This document shows positions 27,481-37,236 of a stretch of DNA of 62,904 bases, in pieces. The stretch lies in assembly GCA_022563775.1 (NCBI GenBank), contig JADFMS010000003.1, positions 1-62,904 of the forward strand, written 5' to 3'. A model generated the notes under the pieces. That model searched no databases. It was not told the DNA's origin and was given only the letters and a program-made list of their open reading frames with translations. Source of the DNA: Fidelibacterota bacterium. GTDB taxonomy: Bacteria; Marinisomatota; SORT01. Each line of letters begins with the position of its first letter. The stretch's first letter is position 1. The position numbers and the translations under genes were made by a program.

Positions 27481-27481
27481 G

Positions 27482-28129
27482 TCAGGATGAATCTAAAATC
27501 CTTTTTATTTGAGAATATAGATTCACGGGATCGAAAGGCTTGGTTATCACTCCTTTTGCGCCTATATGCATAAAATGCTTAATATGTTCCGATCTGTTTT
27601 TGGATGTAAGAAAGATGATGGGAATGTCCCCTGATTCCGGATTGCTTTTGATCATTTTCAGTAACTCATCCCCCTTAATATCTTCCAACATCTGATCTGT
27701 CAAGATTACGTCGGGCGACTCAACACTGAGAGCGCTTATCGCTTCCTTTCCTGAAGAAACTGTGGTCAATTCAATATCTCTTTCCCCTTTGAACGCATGG
27801 TAAACAATGAGTTGAATATCCGGATCATCATCAATTAAAAGAATTTTCGTTGGAGAGGTCTGATGTTCAGAAATTATCCTTTTTAGTATTTGTATTAAAG
27901 CTTCTAATGACTTTGCAATATTTGATTCCGAAGATTCTTCCACAATAGCCGCAGCTTCACTGATTTCAGGAAAGCCATAAGTTCCACCTGACCCGCTGAG
28001 AGAGTGAGATATCCTTCTTATAGCCTCCCGAGCTACCTCACCTAAAATATCCATCTCTTTTATGGTTGCTAATAAGGTTTTAACTCTCGCTGAAAGACTC
28101 TGGATATATGCCGACTTTAATTCATCCAT
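27482..28129 (-). CDS. Hpt-receiver two-component protein
   Basis: 215 residues. An N-terminal Hpt phosphotransfer domain has the phosphorylatable H42 in RRISHSLSGSGGTYGF. The C-terminal receiver domain has the acidic pocket DDD (100-102), phospho-acceptor D145 in VILTDQML, T175 in IIFLTS and K197 in VITKPFD. It would accept and pass phosphate within one chain; there is no output domain, so it is a relay or a scaffold. No kinase is adjacent. It is transcribed divergently from the TPR gene at 28375, with 245 bases between that hold no other gene. Confidence 0.88.
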   Translation of the reverse strand: MDELKSAYIQSLSARVKTLLATIKEMDILGEVAREAIRRISHSLSGSGGTYGFPEISEAAAIVEESSESNIAKSLEALIQILKRIISEHQTSPTKILLIDDDPDIQLIVYHAFKGERDIELTTVSSGKEAISALSVESPDVILTDQMLEDIKGDELLKMIKSNPESGDIPIIFLTSKNRSEHIKHFMHIGAKGVITKPFDPVNLYSQIKRILDSS

Positions 28130-28374
28130 CTTACACTTTCATTATTTATTCCATAATTTACTGACTATAGATTTAAATTGGTCTTCAAAAATATGATATT
28201 TTCTGATTAATGCGTTCGCTTTCACTAACCAAATAACGTTCGTTTATTTAATATTAAACTATCATTACGGTTCAAAAATTAAACATTCAGCCCGATTAGC
28301 CGATAATACCAATAAGGGCCGATGTGGAACTAAAGGGAATATACAAAAAAGTGACTTAAGAAAGGGTTAGAGAG

Positions 28375-29175
28375 ATGGCAGGAATTCAGAGAAAAGGCAT
28401 ATGGACAGTTATCCTGCTGATTTCGTTTAATCTCTCACCTTTACTCAGCCAGAATGTTTTTATCCTTGCGAAAGATGTAAATCATTTCTCACCCGACCTT
28501 GCCGACGATCATTTTAATAACGCTCTCGAACACTTCTATTCCGGCAACACAGATTCGGCAATTGAAGAATATGAAAAATCTATTTATTATCATCCCGGTC
28601 ATGTCGGTTCACTTTTGAATCTGGCGCTTATAAAAATGGATGCAGGAGATAGAACTGCCGCTTTCAAATATTTACATAAAGCTGAATTACTTGATCCGGA
28701 ATATTCGCTTACCCATTACAATTTGGGAGTGATCTATCAAGAAGTGGGATGGTACGATGAGGCTAAAAACTCTTATTTAATGGCAATTAAATTCGACGAC
28801 CAAATGGTAGAAGCACATACCAACTTAGGACGTTTATATGAGACGTTAGAAAAGATTGATAAATCAATAAAATCTTACAAGGAAGCATTAAAAATAGATC
28901 CGGATTTTACATTAGCCCATCTGAATATGGGGCGAGTATTACTTGCCCAAGGTAAATATGATGAAGCTCTTACACATTTTAATAGTATTGTTTTCAGAGA
29001 ACCGGAAAATGGAATTGCGCATTTTTATATTGCCATTATCTATTACTTCTTACAAGATTATGGATCATCCTGGCATAGCATCCATCTTGCGGAAAATCTC
29101 GGCTCACCAACCGATGTAAAATTCATGAGAGCATTAGCTGCGGCTATGCCTGAACCGGCTGTTCATCCGTATTAA
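28375..29175 (+). CDS. Secreted TPR protein
   Basis: 266 residues with an N-terminal signal peptide (WTVILLISFNLSPLLSQ, cleavage near residue 26) and about five TPR units from residue 47 on, such as AIEEYEKSIYYHPGHVGSL, AKNSYLMAIKFDDQMVEAH and SIKSYKEALKIDPDFTLAH. TPRs are protein-protein interaction scaffolds; in the periplasm they often serve envelope assembly or secretion. A weak AG-rich ribosome site precedes the ATG. No partner can be named. It is followed by a hairpin terminator. Confidence 0.82.
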   Translation: MAGIQRKGIWTVILLISFNLSPLLSQNVFILAKDVNHFSPDLADDHFNNALEHFYSGNTDSAIEEYEKSIYYHPGHVGSLLNLALIKMDAGDRTAAFKYLHKAELLDPEYSLTHYNLGVIYQEVGWYDEAKNSYLMAIKFDDQMVEAHTNLGRLYETLEKIDKSIKSYKEALKIDPDFTLAHLNMGRVLLAQGKYDEALTHFNSIVFREPENGIAHFYIAIIYYFLQDYGSSWHSIHLAENLGSPTDVKFMRALAAAMPEPAVHPY

Positions 29176-29186
29176 TATAAAAAATC

Positions 29187-29212
29187 ATGCCCTCTTCAAC
29201 TGAAGAGGGCAT
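29187..29212 (-). terminator. Hairpin terminator between convergent genes
   Basis: A perfect 12-bp stem, ATGCCCTCTTCA with TGAAGAGGGCAT, around a 2-base loop. On the minus strand it is followed by GATTTTTTATA, so it suits termination of transcripts from the right; it may also stop the convergent TPR transcript. Confidence 0.75.
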
Positions 29213-29240
29213 AATAATGATTCTTTCTACGCTATTCATC

Positions 29241-30644
29241 TTATAGCGTGATATTCGTGCTAAGTATGACAGTTCTTTGAGCTCCCGGAAGGAATCCAAA
29301 AACACTTCCACTCTGCCAGTATTCGGTATCTAACAAATTATTGATATGCAGCGAAATTGAAATGCCGCTTAGGGCGCTTAGTTGCATTGATGTCCTAATG
29401 TCAATAACTGTTGCCGAAGGAAGAACATTATCCGTTACGTCATCGTCTGTTCCCCATGTACCATCAGCACCTTTTTCAAAGGAATTCTTACCGTTATCTT
29501 CAAGGAAATAAATATCCCTGTAATTACGAAGCGCAGCGCCGATTTTGAATGTTCTGGATATGTCGTAATTAATCGTCGAGCCTATTATCATTTGAGGCAT
29601 TCCGATTTCGGTTTTTGCTCCGAACTCATCAAGAAGCTCTTGACCGCTTTTTAGTGATATTTCTCCCGAATCCCATTTCCCATCACCGTCCGAGTCAGTG
29701 AAATGAGTTCCGGCTACCGCAGCTAGATCATCACCGTTACCATTTCCATACAGGAACTGTTTACCCTGGTCATTTTCAGGAGCTCCCCACTTATTACTTG
29801 ATTTGGAGAAGATAATACCAAAATCGACCTTATCTGTGGCAGCTAAGTTAAAGGCAAGTTCAACGCCTTTATAGGTTGCATCGCCAAGCGGAACATACTG
29901 ACGACCCTTGTAGTCATATCCCGGTTCGTTAGCCAGTGTGGGTACCGTAACTCTTAAGACTTTATTTTCGAAGTCGATGTTATAGAGATTCAGTTTCAAA
30001 TCAGCAGGCATATCTCCTAATTGACCTGTATAACCTAACCCGAATTCTAAGTCATTAGATTTTTCGAGTTCTAATTCTCTTGGCTGACCTTGAAAGAAGA
30101 AATACTTCACTCTCGGTTCATTATAAGCTATGCTGAAATTTCCAAAGACATTTAGATTTTCATTCAGGTTATAGTTAGCACCTAATTTAGGAGAAAGGAA
30201 ACTGAACGATTGCTCATAGGTCCACAAGCTCCACGTCTCGCCGCTTGCTAACTGGTCTGAGCGGAAATTGAAATTAGCTCCACCATGACCAACCTCGCTT
30301 GCCCTATTATTTGAACTTGGCAAGTCTTCCGTAATCGTATAGTTCATTATTGAATATTGAGCATCTGTCATCACGCTTAGGTCACCAAATCTCCATAGCA
30401 TGTGTCCAAAGACGCTAGCCTGTGGTTTATCACCAGTGTAATCGTAGTATGCATCACCCTCTTGGAAAAAGACCTTCAGTCTATCTCCATCAACGGTACG
30501 GAAATCAATCCGCGCAGCATCTGCCCCGAAGTTATTCATGATAAAACCTACGTGCCTCGCATTCCATTGACGTAATTCAGTACCCACTGTCAGGTCATGA
30601 TTTCCAACTTTCTTCGAGAGACTACTCAGTAACCCGAATTGCAC
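29241..30644 (-). CDS. TonB-dependent receptor beta-barrel, 5'-truncated
   Basis: 467 residues of outer-membrane beta-barrel: alternating strands with NLNVFGNFSIAYNEPRVKYF, NDLEFGLGYTGQL and the C-terminal aromatic strand RTVILSTNITL. The signal peptide, TonB box and plug domain are missing. The start is a GTG in the middle of a strand; just upstream, a different frame reads TLNSYAENSDSGMTARAI, which looks like the missing piece joined by a frameshift near 30640. Before that the sequence runs straight into the end of the VCBS gene. It is most likely a pseudogene left by deletion. Confidence 0.75.
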   Translation of the reverse strand: MQFGLLSSLSKKVGNHDLTVGTELRQWNARHVGFIMNNFGADAARIDFRTVDGDRLKVFFQEGDAYYDYTGDKPQASVFGHMLWRFGDLSVMTDAQYSIMNYTITEDLPSSNNRASEVGHGGANFNFRSDQLASGETWSLWTYEQSFSFLSPKLGANYNLNENLNVFGNFSIAYNEPRVKYFFFQGQPRELELEKSNDLEFGLGYTGQLGDMPADLKLNLYNIDFENKVLRVTVPTLANEPGYDYKGRQYVPLGDATYKGVELAFNLAATDKVDFGIIFSKSSNKWGAPENDQGKQFLYGNGNGDDLAAVAGTHFTDSDGDGKWDSGEISLKSGQELLDEFGAKTEIGMPQMIIGSTINYDISRTFKIGAALRNYRDIYFLEDNGKNSFEKGADGTWGTDDDVTDNVLPSATVIDIRTSMQLSALSGISISLHINNLLDTEYWQSGSVFGFLPGAQRTVILSTNITL

Positions 30645-30719
30645 GTGCTGTCATTCCACTATCGCTGTTCTCGGCGTAACTATTGAGCGTTTCATATAAC
30701 CTACGTTCATAAGACGGCG

Positions 30720-32759
30720 CTACTTCAGGAGTAGCATCTTGCGTGTTTGGACGAACCCGGCAGCTGACGAACCCGCCTGCAGACGGCAGAAGTATATACC
30801 TGATGCAAAATTTGATGCGTCCCATGTGACTTTGTGAATGCCTGCTTGCTGAATTTCGCCAACGAGACGGGTTACTTCCTCCCCAAGTAGATTATAAACT
30901 ATCAGGGAAACATCTCCAGCTTGAGGAACTATATATTCTATAGTTGTAGAAGGATTAAACGGATTGGGGTAGTTTTCGTTTAGAGAATAACCATTAGTTA
31001 AATTGACATCAACTTCTAAACCGGTTGTAATCGGGTTTTCAACAATCAGTTGCCCGGAAAATCCGTGTACCGTATGTTTGATTTCGAAAGTACCGGTATC
31101 ATCCGGCGTGAATTCAAATTTAGTAATCACACGAGCCCTAACATTACCTTCTCCCGAGGCGTCAGGAGCTGTTACCCACGGCTCTATACTTACCCAGTGC
31201 TCATCATCAAGACTAATGTTATATATCGTGAGCGGGATGTTTTTCAACACCCGGATAGTGGTAGGAAATATTTGTGTTTGCGCATTGCTGTGGATCAGTG
31301 AAACCCCCTGTTTGTTCAGTTCTATCACCTTAGCATCAGCAGATGTATAATCTTCCGTAATTATGATGTCACCGGTGAATCCGTGACCTATGTTTTCAAC
31401 TTGAAATGTACCAGTAATGTCCGGTGTAAATTCGACATTGAGGATTTCTTCTACCCGTACTATATCGGTGGAACTTATAAAAGGGAGGAGTCGAAGACGG
31501 TTAACATGTTCACGGGAATTAGTTGTAAACATCAACCGCAACGGGACATTTACCGGAGAAATAACCGGATCCGGAAAGAAATCGGAATAAAGCATTTGAA
31601 TTATCGAAATTTCGTGAACACTCTCTTGAGATGGAGTTTCGTTCAGTAGAATTGTGATTGTATCGTCCCCGGTGTTGGGTGTCGCAAGGTCCGGTTTGCC
31701 GTCGCCATTGAAATCACCTGAGATGAGCGCATGCGGTGCTAGCCCCACAGGAAAGTTTTGCGGTTCTGCAAAATTGCCTGTCCCGTCTCCAAGGAGTATG
31801 GCAACAACATCGTTCACTCCATCTGCTACAGCAAGGTCGTTATTACCATCACCATCAAAATCCTCGATAACAACTGCAAACGCTCCTCCTGTAGCGGAAT
31901 AAGTCGATGATGTGAAATTTCCCACACCGTCCGCAATTAAAACCGTCACACTGCCGTCAAGGAGTGATGCCACCGCTAAATCAGATATACCATCCTGATT
32001 CAGGTCACCCACACTGATGTGTTTGGGGGACAGACCAACCGGAATCTCAGTAAGAAGAGTGAAATTGCCCGTACCGTCCCCGCTCAGAATAACAAGCGTA
32101 TCACTCAAGTCATTTGCAATTGCTAAATCTATTAGACCATCGCCGTCAAAGTCAGCCGCTACTAACGGAACGGGACCGTCACCTGTATAAAAATTTCCTA
32201 CGATGGTGAAGCCGCCGGAGCCGTTGCCTAACAGTACAGTTACATCATCTGATCCCCTGTTAGTCACAGCAAGGTCAGCATGACTATCTTCGTTAAAATC
32301 CGCCACCGCTATCCAGCGAGGACCATCTCCGGTTGTGATAAATGAAGGTGTGAGAAAACTTCCAGCCCCGTCATTCAAAAAAATACCGACAGTGTTACCG
32401 TCTCGATTGGCAGTGACGAAGTCAAAAAGTCCGTTCTCATCAAAATCCCCGAGCGCTATTGCGTGTGGAGCTTTATGAACAGATGGAATACTGTCCCGCA
32501 ACGTGAAAGAACCGGACTTATCACCGTAAATCATCGAAATAGTGGAACCTATGAGATTCGCTACAACCAGATCGCGAACACCGTCCCGGTCCAGGTCAAT
32601 CAATACAGCTGACCTTGGACCATCTCCTGACGGGACATTTGTTGATGAAAATTGCAGCGTAGTCGTTTGACCGGTAATCTGGGAACTAAACTGGAACAGT
32701 GTTAAGAGCAAAGTTATCAACTTCCAGATAGATATTTTCATCATTAATCTACTTTCCAT
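30720..32759 (-). CDS. FG-GAP/VCBS repeat protein with T9SS sorting tail
   Basis: 679 residues. Signal peptide near 10-30 (LITLLLTLFQFSSQITG). Residues about 35-375 hold repeated FG-GAP/VCBS units (VLIDLDRDGVRDLVVAN, ADFDGDGLIDLAIAND, SGDFNGDGKPDLATPN), which form calcium-binding beta-propeller blades. Two cupredoxin-like segments follow (EFTPDITGTFQVENIGHGF and EFTPDDTGTFEIKHTVHGF); the copper ligands are not complete. The C-terminal about 80 residues are a type A sorting tail (NPFNPSTTIEY ... GIYFCRLQAG ... RKMLLLK). So the protein should be secreted by the type IX system and attached at the surface. Function may be adhesion. Confidence 0.88.
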   Translation of the reverse strand: MESRLMMKISIWKLITLLLTLFQFSSQITGQTTTLQFSSTNVPSGDGPRSAVLIDLDRDGVRDLVVANLIGSTISMIYGDKSGSFTLRDSIPSVHKAPHAIALGDFDENGLFDFVTANRDGNTVGIFLNDGAGSFLTPSFITTGDGPRWIAVADFNEDSHADLAVTNRGSDDVTVLLGNGSGGFTIVGNFYTGDGPVPLVAADFDGDGLIDLAIANDLSDTLVILSGDGTGNFTLLTEIPVGLSPKHISVGDLNQDGISDLAVASLLDGSVTVLIADGVGNFTSSTYSATGGAFAVVIEDFDGDGNNDLAVADGVNDVVAILLGDGTGNFAEPQNFPVGLAPHALISGDFNGDGKPDLATPNTGDDTITILLNETPSQESVHEISIIQMLYSDFFPDPVISPVNVPLRLMFTTNSREHVNRLRLLPFISSTDIVRVEEILNVEFTPDITGTFQVENIGHGFTGDIIITEDYTSADAKVIELNKQGVSLIHSNAQTQIFPTTIRVLKNIPLTIYNISLDDEHWVSIEPWVTAPDASGEGNVRARVITKFEFTPDDTGTFEIKHTVHGFSGQLIVENPITTGLEVDVNLTNGYSLNENYPNPFNPSTTIEYIVPQAGDVSLIVYNLLGEEVTRLVGEIQQAGIHKVTWDASNFASGIYFCRLQAGSSAAGFVQTRKMLLLK

Positions 32760-32871
32760 TATTTAGCGGTAAAATGATGTATAAACATAATAACAAGCTC
32801 TTCGTTAATCAATGGATTAATATCCCCGGTACAGGCAATAACCGCTGTCTTGCCCTGGCTTTTTTTGGATG

Positions 32872-32905
32872 TTGCTGAAGTAGGATTTGAACCTACGACC
32901 CTTTT
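32872..32905 (-). pseudogene. tRNA 3' fragment, possible old attachment site
   Basis: On the minus strand GTCGTAGGTTCAAATCCTAC followed by TTCAGCA reads as a T arm (GTAGG TTCAAAT CCTAC) and the 3' strand of an acceptor stem. No matching 5' half (TGCTGAA) lies upstream, so it is not a whole tRNA. Such 3' fragments are typically copied by elements that integrate into tRNA genes. The rest of 32760-33094 holds no gene. Confidence 0.6.
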
Positions 32906-33094
32906 GGATATTGAGCTTCAAGCACTAATCCAAGAAAACTAATTCCTCTTTGCCGCTAATTTATTTCCTTAGAAATATACACCCATATTTTCCACTGAGC
33001 ATATTACGCCAGAAGACAAAACTTTTTCGATTTCGACTTTTATTCGAAAATGTCAGAGGCGCTGGCAAAATTGAAAGGGCGTAGTTAAGATAAC

Positions 33095-33511
33095 CTAATT
33101 TTTACCCGATGATTCAACTGGCATATTCGGTTGAATATTATTTTTAAAAATGTACATTCCAAGTTCCCATCCTGAATAAGAAAATAAAGGATAAATCAGA
33201 TAATATATATTCTGAAATATCGACAGATTGTAAATTGCCAGTGTAGCTGCCGTCAGTCCTAAAAACGCTCCGCTTCCGCCAATTAACGCCCTTACTCTTC
33301 CCTTTTTGATAAAACTAAATCCCGCTATCGTTCCTATTAACCACGACAGAACCATACCCAATAATACAGGAGGAAATTTATCTAATCCTGTAGACACGAT
33401 AGCTATAAGATCGATCTTTTCTCCGGAGATTTCAATTATCACATATTGACCAAATAAGATCCCTATATTTGAACCGATATATGACGCTATTAAGAATTTT
33501 ATCGTTTTCAT
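33095..33511 (-). CDS. Four-helix membrane protein of unknown function
   Basis: 138 residues with about four hydrophobic helices: FLIASYIGSNIGILFGQYVI, VLLGMVLSWLIGTIAGFSFI, ALIGGSGAFLGLTAATLAIY and YYLIYPLFSYSGWELGMYIF. There is a small charged loop KKGRVR between helices 2 and 3, consistent with an inner-membrane topology with that loop in the cytoplasm. I do not recognise a family. It stands alone with repeats on both sides, so context does not help. Confidence 0.6.
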   Translation of the reverse strand: MKTIKFLIASYIGSNIGILFGQYVIIEISGEKIDLIAIVSTGLDKFPPVLLGMVLSWLIGTIAGFSFIKKGRVRALIGGSGAFLGLTAATLAIYNLSIFQNIYYLIYPLFSYSGWELGMYIFKNNIQPNMPVESSGKN

Positions 33512-33635
33512 ATTTACGAATATTTATTTAGTCACTGCGCCGAATATAATATATCCGGCTCTTGCTACAAGAGAATAATACAGACGTTGATATTCATTTG
33601 TGGGCATTCAGATTTAGATGACCAGCCCCATACTC

Positions 33636-33770
33636 TTGACACACCCCTCTTAGCAAAGGGGAATTTTCTCCCCTCCTTATTATAAAGGAGGAGATTAAGG
33701 GGTGGTATCATTTAATCCTAAGCGGAGGGGCGAGGGATTTCGTATCCCCTCCTTTCAAGGAGAGCATATG
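33636..33770. repeat. GC-rich palindromic repeat, family P copy 4
   Basis: Opens with GACACACCCCTCTTAGCAA as copy 1 does, and contains CCTCCTTATTATAAAGGAGG and CCCCTCCTTTCAAGGAG. It is the last family P member in the window. The rest of 33512-33913 is AT-rich without a visible gene. Confidence 0.65.
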
Positions 33771-33913
33771 ATAAAAAGTTGAAAAAGAATACCTTTTTGA
33801 TATATATTTCATTGAATAATTAACCTTTACTATTTAACACAGAAGGCAATCTTAGATTTCGGGCAGATCTAACTTGCATAAAATGAAACTTAGAAACTGA
33901 GGAGAGAAAAGCT

Positions 33914-34201
33914 ATGTACGTAAGAATAATCAGATTCACATTAGGGCCGGGATCGCGCTCAACAGCCGAGAAACTCGCCGATGAGATCGTTCCTGCAATC
34001 AGGGCTCAGAACGGTTGTAATAAATGTTTGTTCCTCACCGATGACGATGCCGGCGACTATGGAATCGTCGTTCTTTGGGAATCAAAAGAAGATGCCGTCG
34101 CCGCTGCCGCCGTTATAGGTCCCCGTTTGACGAAAGCTCTGTCTGACATTACCGAAGTGCCGGACAGCAGACAACTTTTTGAGGTATACGAACCTAAATA
34201 A
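33914..34201 (+). CDS. Small ABM-like (dimeric alpha-beta barrel) protein
   Basis: 95 residues with the pattern of the antibiotic-biosynthesis-monooxygenase/Dabb superfamily: MYVRIIRFTLGPGSRST (beta 1), a helix ending in AQNGCNKCLFLTDD, DYGIVVLWESKEDAV (beta 3) and a final VYEP strand. The fold is a ferredoxin-like dimer; members include quinol monooxygenases, heme-degrading enzymes and many of unknown activity. Cys36 and Cys39 in GCNKC are unusual and could be redox-active. A GAGGAG ribosome site lies 9 bases upstream. Monocistronic. Confidence 0.65.
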   Translation: MYVRIIRFTLGPGSRSTAEKLADEIVPAIRAQNGCNKCLFLTDDDAGDYGIVVLWESKEDAVAAAAVIGPRLTKALSDITEVPDSRQLFEVYEPK

Positions 34202-34329
34202 TAGATTAAAGTAGATTCAGCACTCAAAATAGATCGCAGTGAGGACCCTCCGCCTGCGGCGGGACTGAATCCCACTCTGAGCGGGGCGAACCCCGATGAG
34301 CGTTACCATAGGATCTCTCCAGATTTGAA

Positions 34330-35058
34330 TTACCTCTTCTTCGGCAAAGGAATAAGCATTGATACCTGATTTTGGTATTCTCTATAGGTGTCACCGTGGA
34401 TGCTCACCAGATCCTTCTCCTCAAAATATATACCTACGAGGATGTAGCCTGTCGTCATGACAGCGAAGAATAGATGTCCAAGAGACATTTGCGGAGTCGC
34501 CCAGAAAGCGATTATAAATCCTGACATTATCGGATGGCGGACATATTTGTAGAATAACGAAGTTTTAAAATCTAATGGTGTGAGCTCTTTACTCTTCAAA
34601 TTCATATATACCTGTCTCAATCCGAACAGATCAAAATGATTGATGATAAAGGTGGATACGAGCACAACAACCCAACCGATCCAAAAGATCACGGTAAGGA
34701 TCATTGCGGCTGTACCCTCTAAATTCCAGATCGAACCCGTCATCGGTCGCCATTGCCAATACATGAGGAAAAGCAGCGAACTCGCGATGAGTACGTAAGT
34801 GCTTCGCTCTACGGACTTAGGAATAAATTTCGTCCACCACTTTTTGAATGCCGGTCGCGCCATGACACTGTGTTGGACAGCGAAAAGACCAAGCAGTAAG
34901 GCATTGATAAGAAATGATTCTGTTAGAGGTCCTTCCATACCCGAGTCAACGGATTTAGGAACTACCATGTTACCGACGAATCCGATGGCGTATAAAAAAG
35001 AAGCAAAAAACAGTACATACGCTATTATTCCGTACAGGAAAGCAATGAATTTGCCCAT
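34330..35058 (-). CDS. mddA: Methanethiol S-methyltransferase-like membrane protein (MddA/NnrU family)
   Basis: 242 residues from the ATG at 35058, chosen because AAGGAG sits 7 bases upstream; an in-frame ATG at 35103 has no such site. About six membrane helices. The MddA pattern is clear: [48 protein letters not shown] and the SAM-binding [16 protein letters not shown] with the late EEKDL. MddA methylates methanethiol to dimethyl sulfide. A related isoprenylcysteine-type methyltransferase cannot be excluded. An SBP56-like (methanethiol-oxidase family) gene is 13 kb away. Confidence 0.8.
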   Translation of the reverse strand: MGKFIAFLYGIIAYVLFFASFLYAIGFVGNMVVPKSVDSGMEGPLTESFLINALLLGLFAVQHSVMARPAFKKWWTKFIPKSVERSTYVLIASSLLFLMYWQWRPMTGSIWNLEGTAAMILTVIFWIGWVVVLVSTFIINHFDLFGLRQVYMNLKSKELTPLDFKTSLFYKYVRHPIMSGFIIAFWATPQMSLGHLFFAVMTTGYILVGIYFEEKDLVSIHGDTYREYQNQVSMLIPLPKKR

Positions 35059-35388
35059 TTTAATATCTCCTTGTCGTTTTGAGTCTGCTGATTTTTGGCG
35101 CAAAATTGGGAGGGAGTCGTGGTAATATGAATTTGTTAACTAACGTGGCAATTTGCGTAACTTTAATAGCCTCCCGGTCAGCGCCAGTTATATAAACATT
35201 TACAGTAAAATTAAGTGTGAACATGACTATTCAAATCATGTTGAGTATAATATAAAGAAAAGGATTAGCTATATCAAGAAAAACTATTCCGGTGAAGTTA
35301 CGGCTTCCAACAACTCCATAATTCCGGTTCCTGTGAGGGTTAGGGCTTGAGTTAGTCCCGCCATCGGCGGTGCCCTGACCGCTCACCT
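35059..35388. other. Intergenic region, no gene
   Basis: AT-rich DNA with the probable promoter of the MddA-like gene near 35060-35110. Its right end has GGGTTAGGGCTTG and TGCCCTGACCGC, the same modules as in the repeat at 10430, here split by CCCGCCATCGGCGG. The short frames in it match no family I know. Confidence 0.5.
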
Positions 35389-37236
35389 TCACTTCAACAA
35401 CACCATCTTCCTCGTCCGGACGAAATCGCCTGCTTGGAGCTTGTAAAAATACATTCCTGATGCGATATTTGATGCATCCCATGTTACTTGATGCACCCCG
35501 GCGGGGATTCTTTTGTCAATAAGACGCGTTACCTCTTCTCCAAGAAGATTGTACACTGTGAGCAACACCTTCACTGAATTCGGGAGAGTGTATTCTATCA
35601 TGGTACGAGGATTAAACGGGTTCGGGTAGTTCTGCCTTAGAGAGAAAGAATTAGGCACGATACGCTGCTCATCTTCAACACCTATAATCGGTGTCCCTAT
35701 ACCCGATAATATCTGTCCCCGTATTTCACCAGAAGGGTTGGCCGTAGTATGAATGTTTATGTAGATATTGCCCGCTAACAGCTCTGTAACTATGCTGTCC
35801 GTTAGAGCAATGCTGTCGGTATAAGACCAATGACCTTCAACAGAGTTGCCGTTAAAGTCAATCGTTTTCAAGATAGGTCCGTTCTCCCCAAGCGCAGCTC
35901 CGTGAAAATGAGCTGCAGTTATGCTTAGCCCATTGACTGTTATATTATAGTTAAGATCTGCGCCCTGACCCAGAAATAGGAACATTGAAGCTGTTCCCGA
36001 GGCTGTGGTAGTCACGGTAGGCACCGCCTGGTCCCCTTCCAGCTGCGCCGTGAATCCTGTTAGAGTTCCAGCCTGCCCTCGAATCTCCCCTGCTGGGTTA
36101 TCGAGTGTGTGGACGTTGACATATATCCTGCTTGCGAGCAGTTCATTCACTAAATCAGCCGTCAGGGGTTGAGTGCTGTCCGATGTGGTCCATGCTCCAT
36201 CCGCGTGACCTCCGACAAAGGTAATATCTTTAACAATTCCGCCGTTTGAGCCAAACGGAGCATTATGAAAGTGTGCTGCCGTTATCGAATCGGGGTTAAT
36301 GCCTGAAATAGTAATGTCATAATTTATAGTAGTTTTATCATTATTGATCATTAAAAAGCCGGTGCCCGTTCCCGCTGTGCTGACGGAAGGAACCTCCTGC
36401 TCACCGTCAAGCAACAGACTTGCCCCTAATCCTTGCTCTAAGTTCAGCTGACCTCTTAATTCTCCCCCCGGGTTATCCGATGTGTGGATGTTCACATATA
36501 CGTTGCCTATTAAAAATTCAGTGATAAGGCTGTCTGAAATTTCTTGAGGCGATGACCCGCCGGGAGCGAATCCGGAGTCAGCATGATTATTGATCAACTC
36601 GAACGGAATAAGTATTGGACCGTTTACACCTGCAGCGCCGCCGTGGAAATGTGAACCGGTCGGAGTAAGCCCCTCGACATTTACAGAATAAAGCAGTTGT
36701 CTTTGCACTCCTACGATAACGAATATGACATTACCAAGAGCTTCTGTAGTTACCGGAGGGACCTCGTTATACCCGCCAAGAAACACCGAACCCCCGAAGA
36801 ATCCAATTGCATTACCGCGGATCTCACCCGAAGTATTTGCGGCAGTGTGTATATTTAAATATATTCTTCCAGCCAGTAACTCGGTTACGAGTTCCGGCGT
36901 AAGTGATTCGGTTGGATCGCTGTTGGACCAGGTGCCGGAAATCGTAAGTCCACCGCTGAAGTCGAGGGTTTTAACAATGGGTCCCGTAGTATCAAATGCA
37001 GAGTTGTGGAAGTGAGCGGCGGAGGGTGTAAGTCCTTCAATTGTTATATGGTATTTCAACGTGGTCAAATCCTCGCTCAGACTGAGTGTGCCTGTTCCGG
37101 TTGCGCTGGTTGTGACGGGCGGAACGCTGTTCTCTCCCATTAAATTGATAATAAAATGAATATGGTTCGAGGATGCTGCGACACTCGAAACTGTAAAAAG
37201 TATTAGCACTGCCGAGGAAAACAATATTCTTTTCAT
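35389..37236 (-). CDS. CHRD-domain repeat protein with T9SS sorting tail
   Basis: 615 residues, signal peptide ending VAASSNH near residue 23, strong GAAAGGAG ribosome site. Four CHRD domains of about 120 residues each follow, recognised by GENSVPPVTTSATGTGTL, AHFHNSAFDTTGPIVK and the closing IYLNIHTAANTSGEIRG pattern (HxH and NIHT-GEIRGQ blocks). CHRD domains occur in chordin and in secreted bacterial proteins; their role is unclear and may be metal or ligand binding. The C-terminal tail (NPFNPRTMIEYTLP ... GMYFYKLQAGDF ... RKMVLLK) marks it for type IX secretion. Monocistronic. Confidence 0.9.
   Translation of the reverse strand: MKRILFSSAVLILFTVSSVAASSNHIHFIINLMGENSVPPVTTSATGTGTLSLSEDLTTLKYHITIEGLTPSAAHFHNSAFDTTGPIVKTLDFSGGLTISGTWSNSDPTESLTPELVTELLAGRIYLNIHTAANTSGEIRGNAIGFFGGSVFLGGYNEVPPVTTEALGNVIFVIVGVQRQLLYSVNVEGLTPTGSHFHGGAAGVNGPILIPFELINNHADSGFAPGGSSPQEISDSLITEFLIGNVYVNIHTSDNPGGELRGQLNLEQGLGASLLLDGEQEVPSVSTAGTGTGFLMINNDKTTINYDITISGINPDSITAAHFHNAPFGSNGGIVKDITFVGGHADGAWTTSDSTQPLTADLVNELLASRIYVNVHTLDNPAGEIRGQAGTLTGFTAQLEGDQAVPTVTTTASGTASMFLFLGQGADLNYNITVNGLSITAAHFHGAALGENGPILKTIDFNGNSVEGHWSYTDSIALTDSIVTELLAGNIYINIHTTANPSGEIRGQILSGIGTPIIGVEDEQRIVPNSFSLRQNYPNPFNPRTMIEYTLPNSVKVLLTVYNLLGEEVTRLIDKRIPAGVHQVTWDASNIASGMYFYKLQAGDFVRTRKMVLLK

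Noticed and set aside
30622..30825. Independent 67-codon gene
   Set aside because: It reads across the end of the VCBS gene and into a TonB receptor fragment in a shifted frame; it is explained by the deletion junction.
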